Of a DNA stretch of 64,000 bases, positions 34,362 to 43,452 are shown piece after piece. The stretch spans positions 1 through 64,000 of the forward strand of contig JACRMR010000025.1 in the NCBI GenBank assembly GCA_016214895.1, written 5' to 3'. Source of the stretch: a candidate division KSB1 bacterium (GTDB taxonomy: Bacteria; Electryoneota; RPQS01). Position 1 is the stretch's first letter. The number at the start of each line of letters is the position of its first letter. The notes beneath the pieces are model-generated. The model saw nothing but the letters and a program-made list of their open reading frames with translations. It made no database searches and was not told the DNA's origin. The position numbers and the translations under genes were made by a program.

Positions 34362-35686
34362 GCAGAATTCTCATCATTGACGACGACGATGCCATCCGGC
34401 GGACGCTGGAACTGCATCTCCGGGAGCGCGGCTTTGACACGGCCAGCGCGGATTCGATTGCGCGAGGCCGGGCGACGTGGAACGACTTCGAGCCGCGGAT
34501 CGTGATCCTTGATCTAAAGCTGCCGGACGGCGAGGGCATCAGTCTGCTGGAGGAACAGGTTGCCGCCGGCACGACGGCCTTGATTATTCTGGTCACGGGT
34601 CATTCCGATCTGGAATATGCAATACGCGCGATGAAGGCGGGCGCCTTCAATTACATCCACAAGCCGGTGAACATTGATGAGCTGGACGTGGTGATTGACC
34701 GCGCGGACTCGGAGGCGAGACTGCGCTCGCGGATGTCGAATGCGGAAGCGCGGGACGCCGACTACCGGCCCGACCGAATCGCGGGGCATAGCGCGGCGAT
34801 CATCGAACTTCACAAGCAGATCGGAATCCTCGCGCGATCGCGCGTCAATGTGCTGATTTCCGGTGAGACCGGGACCGGCAAGGAATTGGTCGCGCGGGCC
34901 ATTCACCGGAGTTCGGCGGCCGATCAGCCATTTGTGGCGGTGAATTGCTCGGCGATCGTGCCGACGTTGCTGGAATCGGAGCTGTTCGGTCATGAACGCG
35001 GGGCATTCACGGGAGCACATCAACGCAAGATCGGCAAGTTTGAGCTTGCACAGTCGGGCACGCTGTTTCTCGACGAGATCGGCGACCTGACACTCGGCCT
35101 GCAAGCGAAAATCTTGCGCGTGGTTCAAGAGCGTACGTTTGAACGGGTCGGCGGAACCGCGGCCATTCGATTTGAGGCGCGACTGATCGCGGCCACACAC
35201 CGGGAGCTCGGCGCGCTCGTCAAGGGAGGGTCGTTTCGCGAGGACCTCTACTTTCGGCTAAAAGTGGCGCAGGTTCGCGTGCCCGCGCTGCGAGAGCGCA
35301 AGCGCGATCTGCCGGAACTTGTGCACCACATTCTGGAAAAGGCCGGACGCGAACTGCACCAACCTGTGTCCGGCGTGACCCCGGGCGTGCTCGCCAAATT
35401 GACCAAGTACGACTGGCCGGGGAATGTCCGGGAACTGGAGAATGTGCTGATCCGCTCGCTGTTGCGATCCAGCGGGCCGGTGATCGGCGAAGTCGTGTTG
35501 GAAGACAGTGAGGTTCACGTGCGGGCGGAATACAAGTCGCTGGCGGATGTCGAACGCGAGCATATTCGTCGCACCTTGAACGAAGTCGGCGGAAATCTCG
35601 GGAAGGCGTGCGAGGTGCTCGGAATCACGCGTCCCACACTGCGCAAAAAAATGGAAGAGTACGGGATCGGCAGCGGCAAGGAGTGA
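34352..35686 (+). CDS. Sigma-54-dependent NtrC-family response regulator
   Basis: A 444-aa regulator with three modules. The receiver (residues 1-120) has acidic pocket DDDDA, phospho-acceptor Asp54 in VILDLKLPDGEG and the Lys in YIHKPVNIDE. The AAA+ domain has Walker A GETGTGKE near residue 170, the sigma-54 contact loop GAFTGAHQRK, Walker B TLFLDEIGDL and the Arg-finger region. The Fis-type HTH is at the C-terminus (GNLGKACEVLGITRPTLRKKM). GAFTGA is intact, so it should activate RpoN promoters. Such a site, with palindromes upstream of it, lies directly after this gene in front of the efflux operon. Translationally coupled to the kinase (10-bp overlap). Confidence 0.95.
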   Translation: MDLSRILIIDDDDAIRRTLELHLRERGFDTASADSIARGRATWNDFEPRIVILDLKLPDGEGISLLEEQVAAGTTALIILVTGHSDLEYAIRAMKAGAFNYIHKPVNIDELDVVIDRADSEARLRSRMSNAEARDADYRPDRIAGHSAAIIELHKQIGILARSRVNVLISGETGTGKELVARAIHRSSAADQPFVAVNCSAIVPTLLESELFGHERGAFTGAHQRKIGKFELAQSGTLFLDEIGDLTLGLQAKILRVVQERTFERVGGTAAIRFEARLIAATHRELGALVKGGSFREDLYFRLKVAQVRVPALRERKRDLPELVHHILEKAGRELHQPVSGVTPGVLAKLTKYDWPGNVRELENVLIRSLLRSSGPVIGEVVLEDSEVHVRAEYKSLADVEREHIRRTLNEVGGNLGKACEVLGITRPTLRKKMEEYGIGSGKE

Positions 35687-35705
35687 AAATCTACGGTGAA
35701 AGGTC

Positions 35706-35719
35706 CTTGCAAATGCAAG
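35706..35719. promoter_or_regulatory. Palindrome, candidate regulator-binding site
   Basis: CTTGCA-AA-TGCAAG is a perfect 6+2+6 inverted repeat about 100 bp upstream of the -24/-12 element, the usual distance for an NtrC-type enhancer site. Confidence 0.4.
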
Positions 35720-35765
35720 TGAAAAGGATTTTCAACGCACCGACAATTTCGTTCGCAGGAATAAG

Positions 35766-35808
35766 CTCGAAGTTGGGAATTATCAAGCCCTTGGATTACC
35801 AATTCGAG
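35766..35808. promoter_or_regulatory. Inverted repeat upstream of the efflux promoter
   Basis: CTCGAAgTTGG (35766-35776) and CCAATTCGAG (35799-35808) are complementary apart from one inserted base. It could be a second enhancer half-site pair or an RNA hairpin. Confidence 0.3.
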
Positions 35809-35818
35809 GGCCATTTTT

Positions 35819-35835
35819 TTGGTACGCGACTTGCG
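35819..35835 (+). promoter_or_regulatory. Sigma-54 (-24/-12) promoter of the metal efflux operon
   Basis: TTGGTACGCGACTTGCG has GG (35821-35822)-N10-GC (35833-35834) and a TTGC -12 core. The predicted start near 35846 is only 2 nt before the ATG of the TolC-like gene. Either the message is nearly leaderless or this match is fortuitous. Confidence 0.5.
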
Positions 35836-35847
35836 AAATGTGATAAC

Positions 35848-37155
35848 ATGAATCGCTCGCGGATCCTCCCTATCGCCATCCTGATCGGCGCCCTGCTCCT
35901 GACCTCCGCTGGCCGTGCGCGAGCGGAAGACATGGTGCTCCGACGATATATCGATCTGGCACTGGCGCGAAACCCGCGAGTTTCGGCAGCCGAGCACCGC
36001 ACGAACGCGGCGACGGAGCGCATTTCGCAAGCAGGGGCCCTCGCGGATCCGATGCTGGGACTGGGCTTGAGCGAGTATCCGCTGGGCGGACCCGGTACGG
36101 ATCGGCTGCGGATGGCGGCCAAGCGCATTTCAATCGAGCAGCAGTTTCCGTGGCCGGGATCGCGCAGGCTGGAGCGCGGCATGGCGGGCGCGGATCGCGA
36201 CATGTTACGGGCGATGACGGACGCCGAGCGCGTGATGCTGGCGCTTGAGGTCAAAATGAGTTACCGCGAGTGGCAACGGATCCGCGCCGAACTCGTACTG
36301 ATCGACTCGAGTCGGGCCGTGCTTACGAAGATGCTGGCGCAGACTCGGAGCAACTACGCCGTCGGGCTGGGCGACCTGTCCGACCTGCTGCGCGCGGAAA
36401 CCGAGGTGAACAAGCTGGACGCGATGCGCGTTGACTTCGCGGCGATGGAACAGAAGGTGGTTGCGGACTTGAGCACATTTTGCCAGCTTCCGCCGGATTC
36501 GATCAGTACACCGCCGCAGCCGCTGGAGTTCCAGCCGCGCGACTATGAAGTGGACTCGGTGCTGGCTCGTGTCTCGGCCGCGAGCCCCGAGCTGCGCGCG
36601 GCGGAGTTCAAACATCGGGCAGCGGAAATCGGCGTAAAATCTGCGCGCAAGATGGGGCTGCCCATGTTCAGTTTAGGCCTTGAATATATGCGCCGGCACA
36701 CGGAGGTGATGACGACGGACGGTCACACAGTTGAAACCGAGTTGTTGCCGGACAACATGATCTCGATCATGGGCGGCGCGACGCTGCCGGTGTATCGGAA
36801 GAGCAAACAGAACCGGCTGGTCGCGCAGCGCGAAATTGCCGCGCTGCAGGCCGGCGATGAGCGGGACGTGATCTACAATGATCTCCGCCTGGGTGTCAGC
36901 AAGGCACTGGCCGACTTGCAAGCGTTGGACGAACAGATCGGTCTCTACCAGACGGCCATCCTACCGCAGGCGCGCACGACCCTGGCGGCCGCGCTGATCG
37001 GATATGCCAACGGGCGAGTGGACTTCACCGCGCTGCTGTCCAGCGAAATGAACGTGTTTGAGCAGGAGCGCCAAGCAGTGGCGAAAATAGCCGAGTTTGC
37101 GATCGCTCGCGCCCGGCTTGAAGCCGCGACGGGAGAAGTGTATGATGAAAGGTAA
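35848..37155 (+). CDS. TolC-family outer-membrane efflux protein (CusC/CzcC-like)
   Basis: ATG 35848 opens a signal peptide (ILPIAILIGALLLTSAGRARA), so the longer upstream frame that runs into the regulator gene is not used. The 435-aa product has the two-repeat TolC layout: RYIDLALARNPRVSAAEHR at the start of repeat 1, SLGLEYMRRHTEVM between halves, LGVSKALADLQALDEQIGLYQ in the second coiled-coil, and LLSSEMNVFEQERQAV near the end. It forms the outer-membrane exit duct for the CusB/CusA-like proteins. It has no ribosome site. It overlaps the next gene by 14 bp. Confidence 0.88.
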   Translation: MNRSRILPIAILIGALLLTSAGRARAEDMVLRRYIDLALARNPRVSAAEHRTNAATERISQAGALADPMLGLGLSEYPLGGPGTDRLRMAAKRISIEQQFPWPGSRRLERGMAGADRDMLRAMTDAERVMLALEVKMSYREWQRIRAELVLIDSSRAVLTKMLAQTRSNYAVGLGDLSDLLRAETEVNKLDAMRVDFAAMEQKVVADLSTFCQLPPDSISTPPQPLEFQPRDYEVDSVLARVSAASPELRAAEFKHRAAEIGVKSARKMGLPMFSLGLEYMRRHTEVMTTDGHTVETELLPDNMISIMGGATLPVYRKSKQNRLVAQREIAALQAGDERDVIYNDLRLGVSKALADLQALDEQIGLYQTAILPQARTTLAAALIGYANGRVDFTALLSSEMNVFEQERQAVAKIAEFAIARARLEAATGEVYDER

Positions 37156-38662
37156 ACTGCCGGTGGTGCTGCTGACGCTGCTCTTGATGGGCAGCGTGAG
37201 CTACAATTTCTACCAGTTGCGGCGCGGGTCCGCGGGGTCTGAGTCGAGCGCTTCAGCGAAGCAGGTCTGGACCTGTGGAATGGACCCGCAAGTGATCCAG
37301 GATCATCCGGGGAAATGCCCGATTTGCGGAATGAATCTCACGCTTCAAGAGCAGGGTCGCGAACCGGCCACGATGGAAAAGCTGACCGCGGACGCGCCGG
37401 CTGAAGAGAACTACCAATGCCCGATGCACCCCGCGATCGTGCAGGATCATCCGGGAGACTGCCCGGCTTGCGGAATGAAACTCGTGAAGATGAAAGGCTC
37501 CACTGCGGAGACGGAAAAGTCCGATGGGAGCATGCACCGGGTTTCATACTACCGCTCGCCGATGGATCCGAAGCAGACTTCCATGGTTCCGCGCAAGGAT
37601 GAGATGGGGATGGACTATCTTCCCGTGTACGAGACTGACGGGAGTGGAAAGAGCGGTGTGGAAGGTCGCAGCGCAGTGGTCATTGACCCCACCCGGCAGC
37701 AGCTGATCGGACTCAGGACGGCGACGGCCACGCCGGGAGAAGTGGGCGGAAGCTGGCAGACGGTGGGGCGGGTGGAGATCGACCCGACCAACGTGCGCAA
37801 GATCAACATCAAGGTTTCCGGCTATGTCGAGCGGATTTTCGTCGATTTCGTCGGTAAACCGGTGAAGCGTGGCGAGCCCTTGTTCACGCTATACAGTCCC
37901 GAGCTGCTGGTGGCACAGCAGGAGTTTCTGCTGGCGCTCAAGAGCGGGAATCCGTCCGGCGCGGTCGGCGACACCAGCGATGCGGTGACGGCCGCCGCTC
38001 GCCGCAAGCTGTTGCGCTGGGACGTGCCGAGCGCCGAAATTGAACGACTGGAACAGACCGGCGAGGCGGTGAAGTCACTGACGTTTACCTCACCGGTGAC
38101 CGGCGTCGTCACGGCCAAGAACGTTGTCGAAGGAGCCGCCGTTGAGCCGGGAGATACGCCGTACGAAGTCACCGATCTCAACACGGTATGGGTGCTTGCC
38201 GACGCCTACCAACCTGATCTCGCGCGGGTGAAAACCGGCATGCGAGCGTCGATGGCGTTCGAGTCGGTGCCCGATCGCGTATTCATCGGCAAGGTGGCAT
38301 TCATCGATCCCATGCTCGACTCCCGAAGTCGAACCCTGAAAGTCCGGATCAATGTGCAGAATGACGAGGGTGAACTTAAGCCGGGTATGTACGGTGAAGT
38401 AATGTTGCGGGGAGAAAGCCGTGAGGGGCTGACGATCCCGGCGGATGCGCTCATCCCATCCGGGCGAGGTTACTTCGTGTTTGTCGCGATTGGCGATGGG
38501 CGGTTTGAACCCCGCGTCGTAACACTGGGCGAACAGGCCGGTGGTGTGGCGGAGGTGCTCAAGGGCCTGGATGCAGGTGAGGCGGTGGTGACCCGGGCGA
38601 ACTTCCTGGTGGATTCTGAATCCTCGTTGCGCGCGGCGCTGGCAGCCGTCGAAGGGAATTAG
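37142..38662 (+). CDS. cusB: CusB-like membrane fusion protein with three heavy-metal-binding modules
   Basis: Starts MMKGKLPVVLLTLLLMGSVSY (GGGAG site), 506 aa. A signal anchor is followed by three short metal-binding modules: WTCGMDPQVIQDHPGKCPICGMNL, YQCPMHPAIVQDHPGDCPACGMKL and a Cys-less YYRSPMDPKQTSMVPRKDEMGMDYL. The adaptor body then has GRVEIDPTNVRKINIKVSGYVERIFVDFVGKPVKRGEPLFTLYSPEL (barrel-sandwich entry), a helical hairpin, FTSPVTGVVTAKNVVEGAAVEPGDTPYEVTDLNTVWVLADAYQPDL and a C-terminal membrane-proximal domain. CusB proteins carry Cu(I)/Ag(I) to CusA and bridge it to the outer-membrane channel. Three modules are more than the usual one or two. Confidence 0.9.
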   Translation: MMKGKLPVVLLTLLLMGSVSYNFYQLRRGSAGSESSASAKQVWTCGMDPQVIQDHPGKCPICGMNLTLQEQGREPATMEKLTADAPAEENYQCPMHPAIVQDHPGDCPACGMKLVKMKGSTAETEKSDGSMHRVSYYRSPMDPKQTSMVPRKDEMGMDYLPVYETDGSGKSGVEGRSAVVIDPTRQQLIGLRTATATPGEVGGSWQTVGRVEIDPTNVRKINIKVSGYVERIFVDFVGKPVKRGEPLFTLYSPELLVAQQEFLLALKSGNPSGAVGDTSDAVTAAARRKLLRWDVPSAEIERLEQTGEAVKSLTFTSPVTGVVTAKNVVEGAAVEPGDTPYEVTDLNTVWVLADAYQPDLARVKTGMRASMAFESVPDRVFIGKVAFIDPMLDSRSRTLKVRINVQNDEGELKPGMYGEVMLRGESREGLTIPADALIPSGRGYFVFVAIGDGRFEPRVVTLGEQAGGVAEVLKGLDAGEAVVTRANFLVDSESSLRAALAAVEGN

Positions 38663-38663
38663 C

Positions 38664-41600
38664 GTGCTACAGCGGATCATCCGGTTTTCGGCCGAAAACA
38701 AGTTCCTGGTCATCGGCGCCACGCTGGTCACCCTGGTGATCGCGGTGTGGACGATGAAACGCATCCCGCTCGATGCCTTGCCTGATCTCTCCGACACGCA
38801 GGTGATCGTCTATTCCCGATGGGATCGCAGCCCGGATATCCTGGAGGATCAGGTTACTTATCCGATCATCAGCGCCCTGCTCGGGGCGCCGCAGGTGAAG
38901 GCGATTCGCGGCTTTTCCGATTTCGGCTACAGCTATGTGTACGTGATCTTCGAGGACGGCACGGATATCTACTGGGCGCGGACCCGCGTGCTCGAATATC
39001 TGTCCAAGATCACTTCGCAGCTTCCGCCTGACGTGAAAACGGAACTGGGACCGGACGCGACCAGTCTCGGCTGGGTCTTTCAGTATGCCCTGGTGGATAC
39101 GACCGGGAAGAACACGAGCGACGAGTTGCGCAGCTATCAGGATTGGTTCCTGCGTTACGCGGTTCAGAGTGTACCCGGCGTCGCCGAGGTCGCGACGGTC
39201 GGCGGTCAGGTCCGGCAGTATCAGATCACGGTAAACCCGAACGCTCTGGCCAGTTACGACTTGCCGTTGGACGCCGTGATTCAGGCCGTGCGTAACGGCA
39301 ACAACGATGTGGGCGGCCGCCTGGTGGAGATCTCGGGCCGCGAATACATGGTGCGGGGCCGCGGCTATGTGAAGTCCGTCGCCGATCTCGAATTGCTCGT
39401 TCTCAAAACGGAGAATGGGACTCCGGTTACCGTCAAGGACGTGGCTACCGTGCAATTGGGACCGGAGCTGCGGCGCGGGATCTCGGATTACAACGGCGAA
39501 GGTGACGTGGTGGGCGGCATCGTTGTGATGCGCCAGGGGGAGAATGCGCTGAACGTGATTGAGCGCGTGAAGGTGAAACTGGAGGACCTTAAGCCGTCGT
39601 TGCCGCCGGGCGTCGACATCGTTACCACCTATGATCGGTCGGAGCTGATCGGCCGCGCGATCGACACGGTCACGAGCAAATTGATCGAGGAGATGATCGT
39701 CGTCGCCGTCATCATTCTGCTGTTTCTCTGGCATATTCCGTCGGCGGCGATTCCCATCGTGACCATTCCACTGAGCGTCGCGCTGGCGTTCATTCCCATG
39801 TACATCATGGGACTCACTGCCAACCTCATGTCGCTCGCGGGAATTGCGATTTCGATCGGCGTGCTCGTGGACGGGGCCATCGTGGAGGTGGAGAACGCCT
39901 ACAATAAGATTTATCACTGGCAGGCGGCCGGATCCAAAGGCGACTTCTATAAGGTGCGGCTCGAAGCGCTGCTCGAGGTCGGACCGTCCGTATTCTTCTC
40001 GCTATTGGTCATTGCCGTCGCCTTCATGCCCGTCTTCACCCTCGTGGACCAGGAAGGCCGGCTCTTCAAACCGCTGGCCTATTCCAAGAACCTGGCCATG
40101 GCGATCGCGGCGGTGCTCGCGGTCACGCTGGATCCGGCCATGCGAATGATGTTCGCCCGCATTGAGCCCTTTCGATTCCGGCCCCGCTTCTTGGCGTGGA
40201 CGGCCACGAAACTCGTGGTTGGCAAGTACTACGCGGAAGAGCGACATCCGATCAGCCGACTGTTGCATCGCATCTACGAACGCCCATGCCGGTTTGTCGT
40301 GCGGCATCCACGGGCGACCATCGCGGCGAGCATTCTGGTCGTGATCTTGACGATTCCCGTCTATTGGAAGCTGGGCTCTGAGTTCATGCCGCCACTGCGC
40401 GAAGGAAGTTTGCTCTACATGCCGTCGGCGGTCCAGCCGGGAATGTCCGTGGCCGAAGCGCAAAAAGCACTGCAAGTACAAGACAAGCTGCTGCTCAGCT
40501 TCCCGGAAGTCTATCGCGTATTCGGCAAGGCGGGCCGGGCGGAAACGTCCACCGATCCGGCGCCGTTCACGATGATGGAAACGACGATTCTCCTGAAGCC
40601 GGAAACTGAGTGGCGTGAACACGCGCGCTGGTATTCAAGCTGGGCACCCGATTGGTTGAAGAGCATCTTGCGCACGATGTGGCGCGACCGCATCACGGAA
40701 GCGGAGCTGGTGGCGGAGCTGGACGAGACGCTTCAGCTGCCCGGCATCAGCAATGCCTGGACGATGCCCATCAAGGCGCGTCTGGACATGCTGTCCACCG
40801 GCATTCGCACGCCGGTGGGAATCAAGGTCTCCGGAGCTGACCTGGCCACGATTCAGCAGATTGCGGTGGATGTCGAGAGCGCGCTGCAAACGGTGCCGGA
40901 TACACGAAGCGTGTATGCGGAGCGCGTGGCCGGTGGCTATTTTCTCGATTTTGATCTCAGGCGCGACCAGCTGGCGCGATATGGGTTGTCGGTGGACGAC
41001 GCCAACATGATGGTGATGACCGCCGTGGGCGGTGACAACCAGTCCACGACCTTCGAAGGGCGGGCGCGGTACGGGGTGAACGTGCGCTATGCCCGCGACT
41101 TTCGAAACGACCTGGAGGCCATGCGCCGCGTGTTGATTCCGCTGCCGGATGGCCGCGGTCAGATCCCGATGGAAGAGATTGCCGACATCAAGCTCGTCGA
41201 GGGACCGTCCATGATCCGGGACGAGAACGGACTCCTGGCAGGCTACGTCTATGTGGACTTTGATCCCGCTAAGGTCGATGTCGGGCGATATGTGGAGCGG
41301 GCTAAGCAGGCGGTTGCCGCCTCGGTGAAGCTGCCGACCAGCTATGCACTGGTCTGGAGCGGGCAGTACGAGAACATGCTGCGTGTGCAGGAGCGGTTGA
41401 AGTTCATCGTGCCCCTTACGCTGGTGCTGATCTTTGCCCTGCTCTATATGAATACGAAATCGGGCTTCAAGTCGCTCGTGGTGATGCTGGCGGTCCCGTT
41501 CTCGGCCGTTGGCGCGATCTGGCTGCTCTACATTCTGGGTTACAACATCTCGATCGCCGTGTGGGTCGGCATGATTGCGCTGCTCGGCCTTGATGCGGAG

Positions 41601-41969
41601 ACCGGCGTTTTCATGCTGCTGTTTCTCGATCTCTCGCACGGGGAAGCGAAATCCAGAGGAATGCTCCGCACGACCGGCGATCTGACCGAGGCCATCGTGC
41701 ATGGTGCCGTCAAGCGCATTCGGCCCAAGGCGATGACGGTCTGTGCGGCGTTCATCGGATTGCTGCCGATCATGTGGTCAACGGGAACGGGATCCGACGT
41801 GATGAAGCGAATTGCCGCGCCGATGGTGGGTGGGCTGATCACATCGTTTGTATTGGAATTGCTCGTCTATCCGGCGATCTACTATCTGTGGAAGCGCAAG
41901 GAAGTCGTGCCCGGACCGCCGACCTCACCCGCGGAAGGGATGTCGGCGCTCGAACCGATCACGGCTTGA
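38664..41969 (+). CDS. cusA: CusA/CzcA-like heavy-metal RND efflux pump
   Basis: A 1101-aa inner-membrane proton-driven pump of the HME-RND family. It starts at GTG one base after the cusB-like stop. The opening is IIRFSAENKFLVIGATLVTLVIAVWTMKRIPLDALPDLSDTQVIVYS. The transmembrane proton-relay region GIAISIGVLVDGAIVEVENAYNK in TM4 has the family Asp and Glu. The periplasmic cleft has Met residues in EFMPPLREGSLLYMPSAVQPGMS and DPAPFTMMETTILLKPETEW, as in CusA. The C-terminal half has VWVGMIALLGLDAETGVFMLLFLD. Met-rich cleft residues and the neighbouring metal-binding modules favour Cu(I)/Ag(I), but Zn/Co cannot be excluded. Confidence 0.92.
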   Translation: MLQRIIRFSAENKFLVIGATLVTLVIAVWTMKRIPLDALPDLSDTQVIVYSRWDRSPDILEDQVTYPIISALLGAPQVKAIRGFSDFGYSYVYVIFEDGTDIYWARTRVLEYLSKITSQLPPDVKTELGPDATSLGWVFQYALVDTTGKNTSDELRSYQDWFLRYAVQSVPGVAEVATVGGQVRQYQITVNPNALASYDLPLDAVIQAVRNGNNDVGGRLVEISGREYMVRGRGYVKSVADLELLVLKTENGTPVTVKDVATVQLGPELRRGISDYNGEGDVVGGIVVMRQGENALNVIERVKVKLEDLKPSLPPGVDIVTTYDRSELIGRAIDTVTSKLIEEMIVVAVIILLFLWHIPSAAIPIVTIPLSVALAFIPMYIMGLTANLMSLAGIAISIGVLVDGAIVEVENAYNKIYHWQAAGSKGDFYKVRLEALLEVGPSVFFSLLVIAVAFMPVFTLVDQEGRLFKPLAYSKNLAMAIAAVLAVTLDPAMRMMFARIEPFRFRPRFLAWTATKLVVGKYYAEERHPISRLLHRIYERPCRFVVRHPRATIAASILVVILTIPVYWKLGSEFMPPLREGSLLYMPSAVQPGMSVAEAQKALQVQDKLLLSFPEVYRVFGKAGRAETSTDPAPFTMMETTILLKPETEWREHARWYSSWAPDWLKSILRTMWRDRITEAELVAELDETLQLPGISNAWTMPIKARLDMLSTGIRTPVGIKVSGADLATIQQIAVDVESALQTVPDTRSVYAERVAGGYFLDFDLRRDQLARYGLSVDDANMMVMTAVGGDNQSTTFEGRARYGVNVRYARDFRNDLEAMRRVLIPLPDGRGQIPMEEIADIKLVEGPSMIRDENGLLAGYVYVDFDPAKVDVGRYVERAKQAVAASVKLPTSYALVWSGQYENMLRVQERLKFIVPLTLVLIFALLYMNTKSGFKSLVVMLAVPFSAVGAIWLLYILGYNISIAVWVGMIALLGLDAETGVFMLLFLDLSHGEAKSRGMLRTTGDLTEAIVHGAVKRIRPKAMTVCAAFIGLLPIMWSTGTGSDVMKRIAAPMVGGLITSFVLELLVYPAIYYLWKRKEVVPGPPTSPAEGMSALEPITA

Positions 41970-42095
41970 TCGGCGCCTGATTCTGAATCGCGATCCCGTG
42001 CAACCACCGAAATCCGGAACCTCCGTCACTCCGGGATAGCTGACGAGCCGCGCGCGCGAATCGCAGCCGATCGGAGGCAAAGAAAGGGAGAAACA

Positions 42096-42761
42096 ATGGG
42101 ACTTACGATGGCGATCGTCATGGTGGCCATGATGACGGCCTATACCGTTTCCACACTCATTACTCCCGGCAAGCGACACCACGCCGGACAGGCCGATACG
42201 ACCGGCCAGGGGTGCGGAATGAGTCACGGAATCCGGGAGTCCACCGACACCCGCCCGGCGGAACCGCCAGCGGGTGACACACCGCACGGTAGCGCAAGCA
42301 GACGCTCCGCGGCGACGAGCACTTACCCCATTGACTACTGCATCGTCTGCGACCAGAAGCTGGGTGACGCGGCCGACCCCGTGACGAACAGTTACGATGG
42401 CCGCGAAGTTCGCTTTTGCGGCGCGGTGTGCGCGCGGAGTTTCGAGCAGGATTGGGCAACGCACATGCAGCAGCTGGACGCTGCAATTGTCGCGGCCGAG
42501 CAGGCGGCCTATCCGCTCCGGACCTGCGTGGTAAGCGGGGCGGAACTGACGCCCAGCACGCGGGGTGTCCCCGTGGATTATGTTTACGATAACCACCTCG
42601 TGCGTTTCTGCTGCAACCGGTGTCCGGCGACGTTCGAGCAGGATCCCGACAAGTACTTGCGGATCATCAGCGATGCCTACCGCACCGAAAACACATCGAA
42701 AGCGGCGACAGCGCATCCGGATTCTGCGCCTCAGGATCAGCAGCCGAAACACCGGCACTGA
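42096..42761 (+). CDS. Membrane-anchored protein with two TRASH/YHS-like Cys domains
   Basis: A 221-aa protein with an N-terminal membrane helix (LTMAIVMVAMMTAYTVSTLIT) and a His-containing linker. Two tandem domains each have a YPIDYCIVCDQKLGD or YPLRTCVVSGAELT entry, a VTNSYDGREVRFCGAVCARSFEQD or VPVDYVYDNHLVRFCCNRCPATFEQDPDKYL core, and closing helices. Cys pairs (CxxC or CVVSG, then FCxxxC) fit the treble-clef TRASH/YHS-like metal-binding fold. It follows the CusA-like gene by 126 bp, and a homologue with a signal peptide comes next. A copper/silver buffer or delivery role is inferred from context and ligands. AGGGAG ribosome site. Confidence 0.7.
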   Translation: MGLTMAIVMVAMMTAYTVSTLITPGKRHHAGQADTTGQGCGMSHGIRESTDTRPAEPPAGDTPHGSASRRSAATSTYPIDYCIVCDQKLGDAADPVTNSYDGREVRFCGAVCARSFEQDWATHMQQLDAAIVAAEQAAYPLRTCVVSGAELTPSTRGVPVDYVYDNHLVRFCCNRCPATFEQDPDKYLRIISDAYRTENTSKAATAHPDSAPQDQQPKHRH

Positions 42762-42865
42762 GCTCCACATGATTCGGAAATCAGTCGCCGCCGGGGAACT
42801 TTTCCCAGTCAATTTCCGTTAACCCTCTGCAAGAATTCGACCACCGTTCACACAAGGAGAAATCG

Positions 42866-43405
42866 ATGAAACACATTCTGACGACCACCATCTGCGCGGG
42901 CTTGTTGATGGCAACATCCGTTGTACCGCTCTGGGCCGAAGATCACCCGTCACATGCGGCGCCGGCCGCGGAAGCGACCGTACAGACCGCGGCCTCGACA
43001 ACCTCGCAGGCGGCCGCATATCCGCTCGAGAAGTGCATCGTGTCCGGCGAAAGCCTGGGGGAGATGGGCAAGCCCGTCGTGAAGACGTACGACGGCCGTG
43101 AAGTGAAGTTCTGTTGCAACAACTGCGTCAAGACGTTCGAGAAGGATCAGACCAAGTGGATGACGAAGCTCGATGACGCGATCATCAGCGTTCAGAGCAA
43201 GACGTATCCGATCGAGACCTGCGTCGTCAGCGGTGAGAAGCTTGGCGGAATGGGCGACCCGGTCAACTACATGTATAAGAACCAGCTGGTGAAGTTCTGT
43301 TGTAAGAGCTGCATCGGCAGCTTCGAGAAAGACCCGGAAAAGTACCTGAAGATGCTGTCGCCGGCCCCGGCCGCTGATGCCCCGGCTGCACCGGACGCGA
43401 AGTAG
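42866..43405 (+). CDS. Secreted protein with two TRASH/YHS-like Cys domains
   Basis: A 179-aa exported homologue of the preceding gene: signal peptide (LTTTICAGLLMATSVVPLWA), HPSHAAP linker, then two near-identical domains. These read YPLEKCIVSGESLGEMGKPVVKTYDGREVKFCCNNCVKTFEKDQTKW and YPIETCVVSGEKLGGMGDPVNYMYKNQLVKFCCKSCIGSFEKDPEKYL. Both keep the Cys of CxVSG and the FCCxxC pair. A free periplasmic metal-binding protein working with the Cus-like pump is the best inference. AAGGAG ribosome site and a strong terminator after it make it the last gene of the efflux cluster. Confidence 0.75.
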   Translation: MKHILTTTICAGLLMATSVVPLWAEDHPSHAAPAAEATVQTAASTTSQAAAYPLEKCIVSGESLGEMGKPVVKTYDGREVKFCCNNCVKTFEKDQTKWMTKLDDAIISVQSKTYPIETCVVSGEKLGGMGDPVNYMYKNQLVKFCCKSCIGSFEKDPEKYLKMLSPAPAADAPAAPDAK

Positions 43406-43428
43406 CTTGACTTGTCGGCTTGAGTGAA

Positions 43429-43452
43429 CAAGGCCAGCGTCCGCTGGCCTTG
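43429..43452 (+). terminator. Rho-independent terminator of the efflux cluster
   Basis: CAAGGCCAGC and GCTGGCCTTG form a 10-bp perfect stem with a 4-nt loop, followed by ATTCGTTT. Confidence 0.8.
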
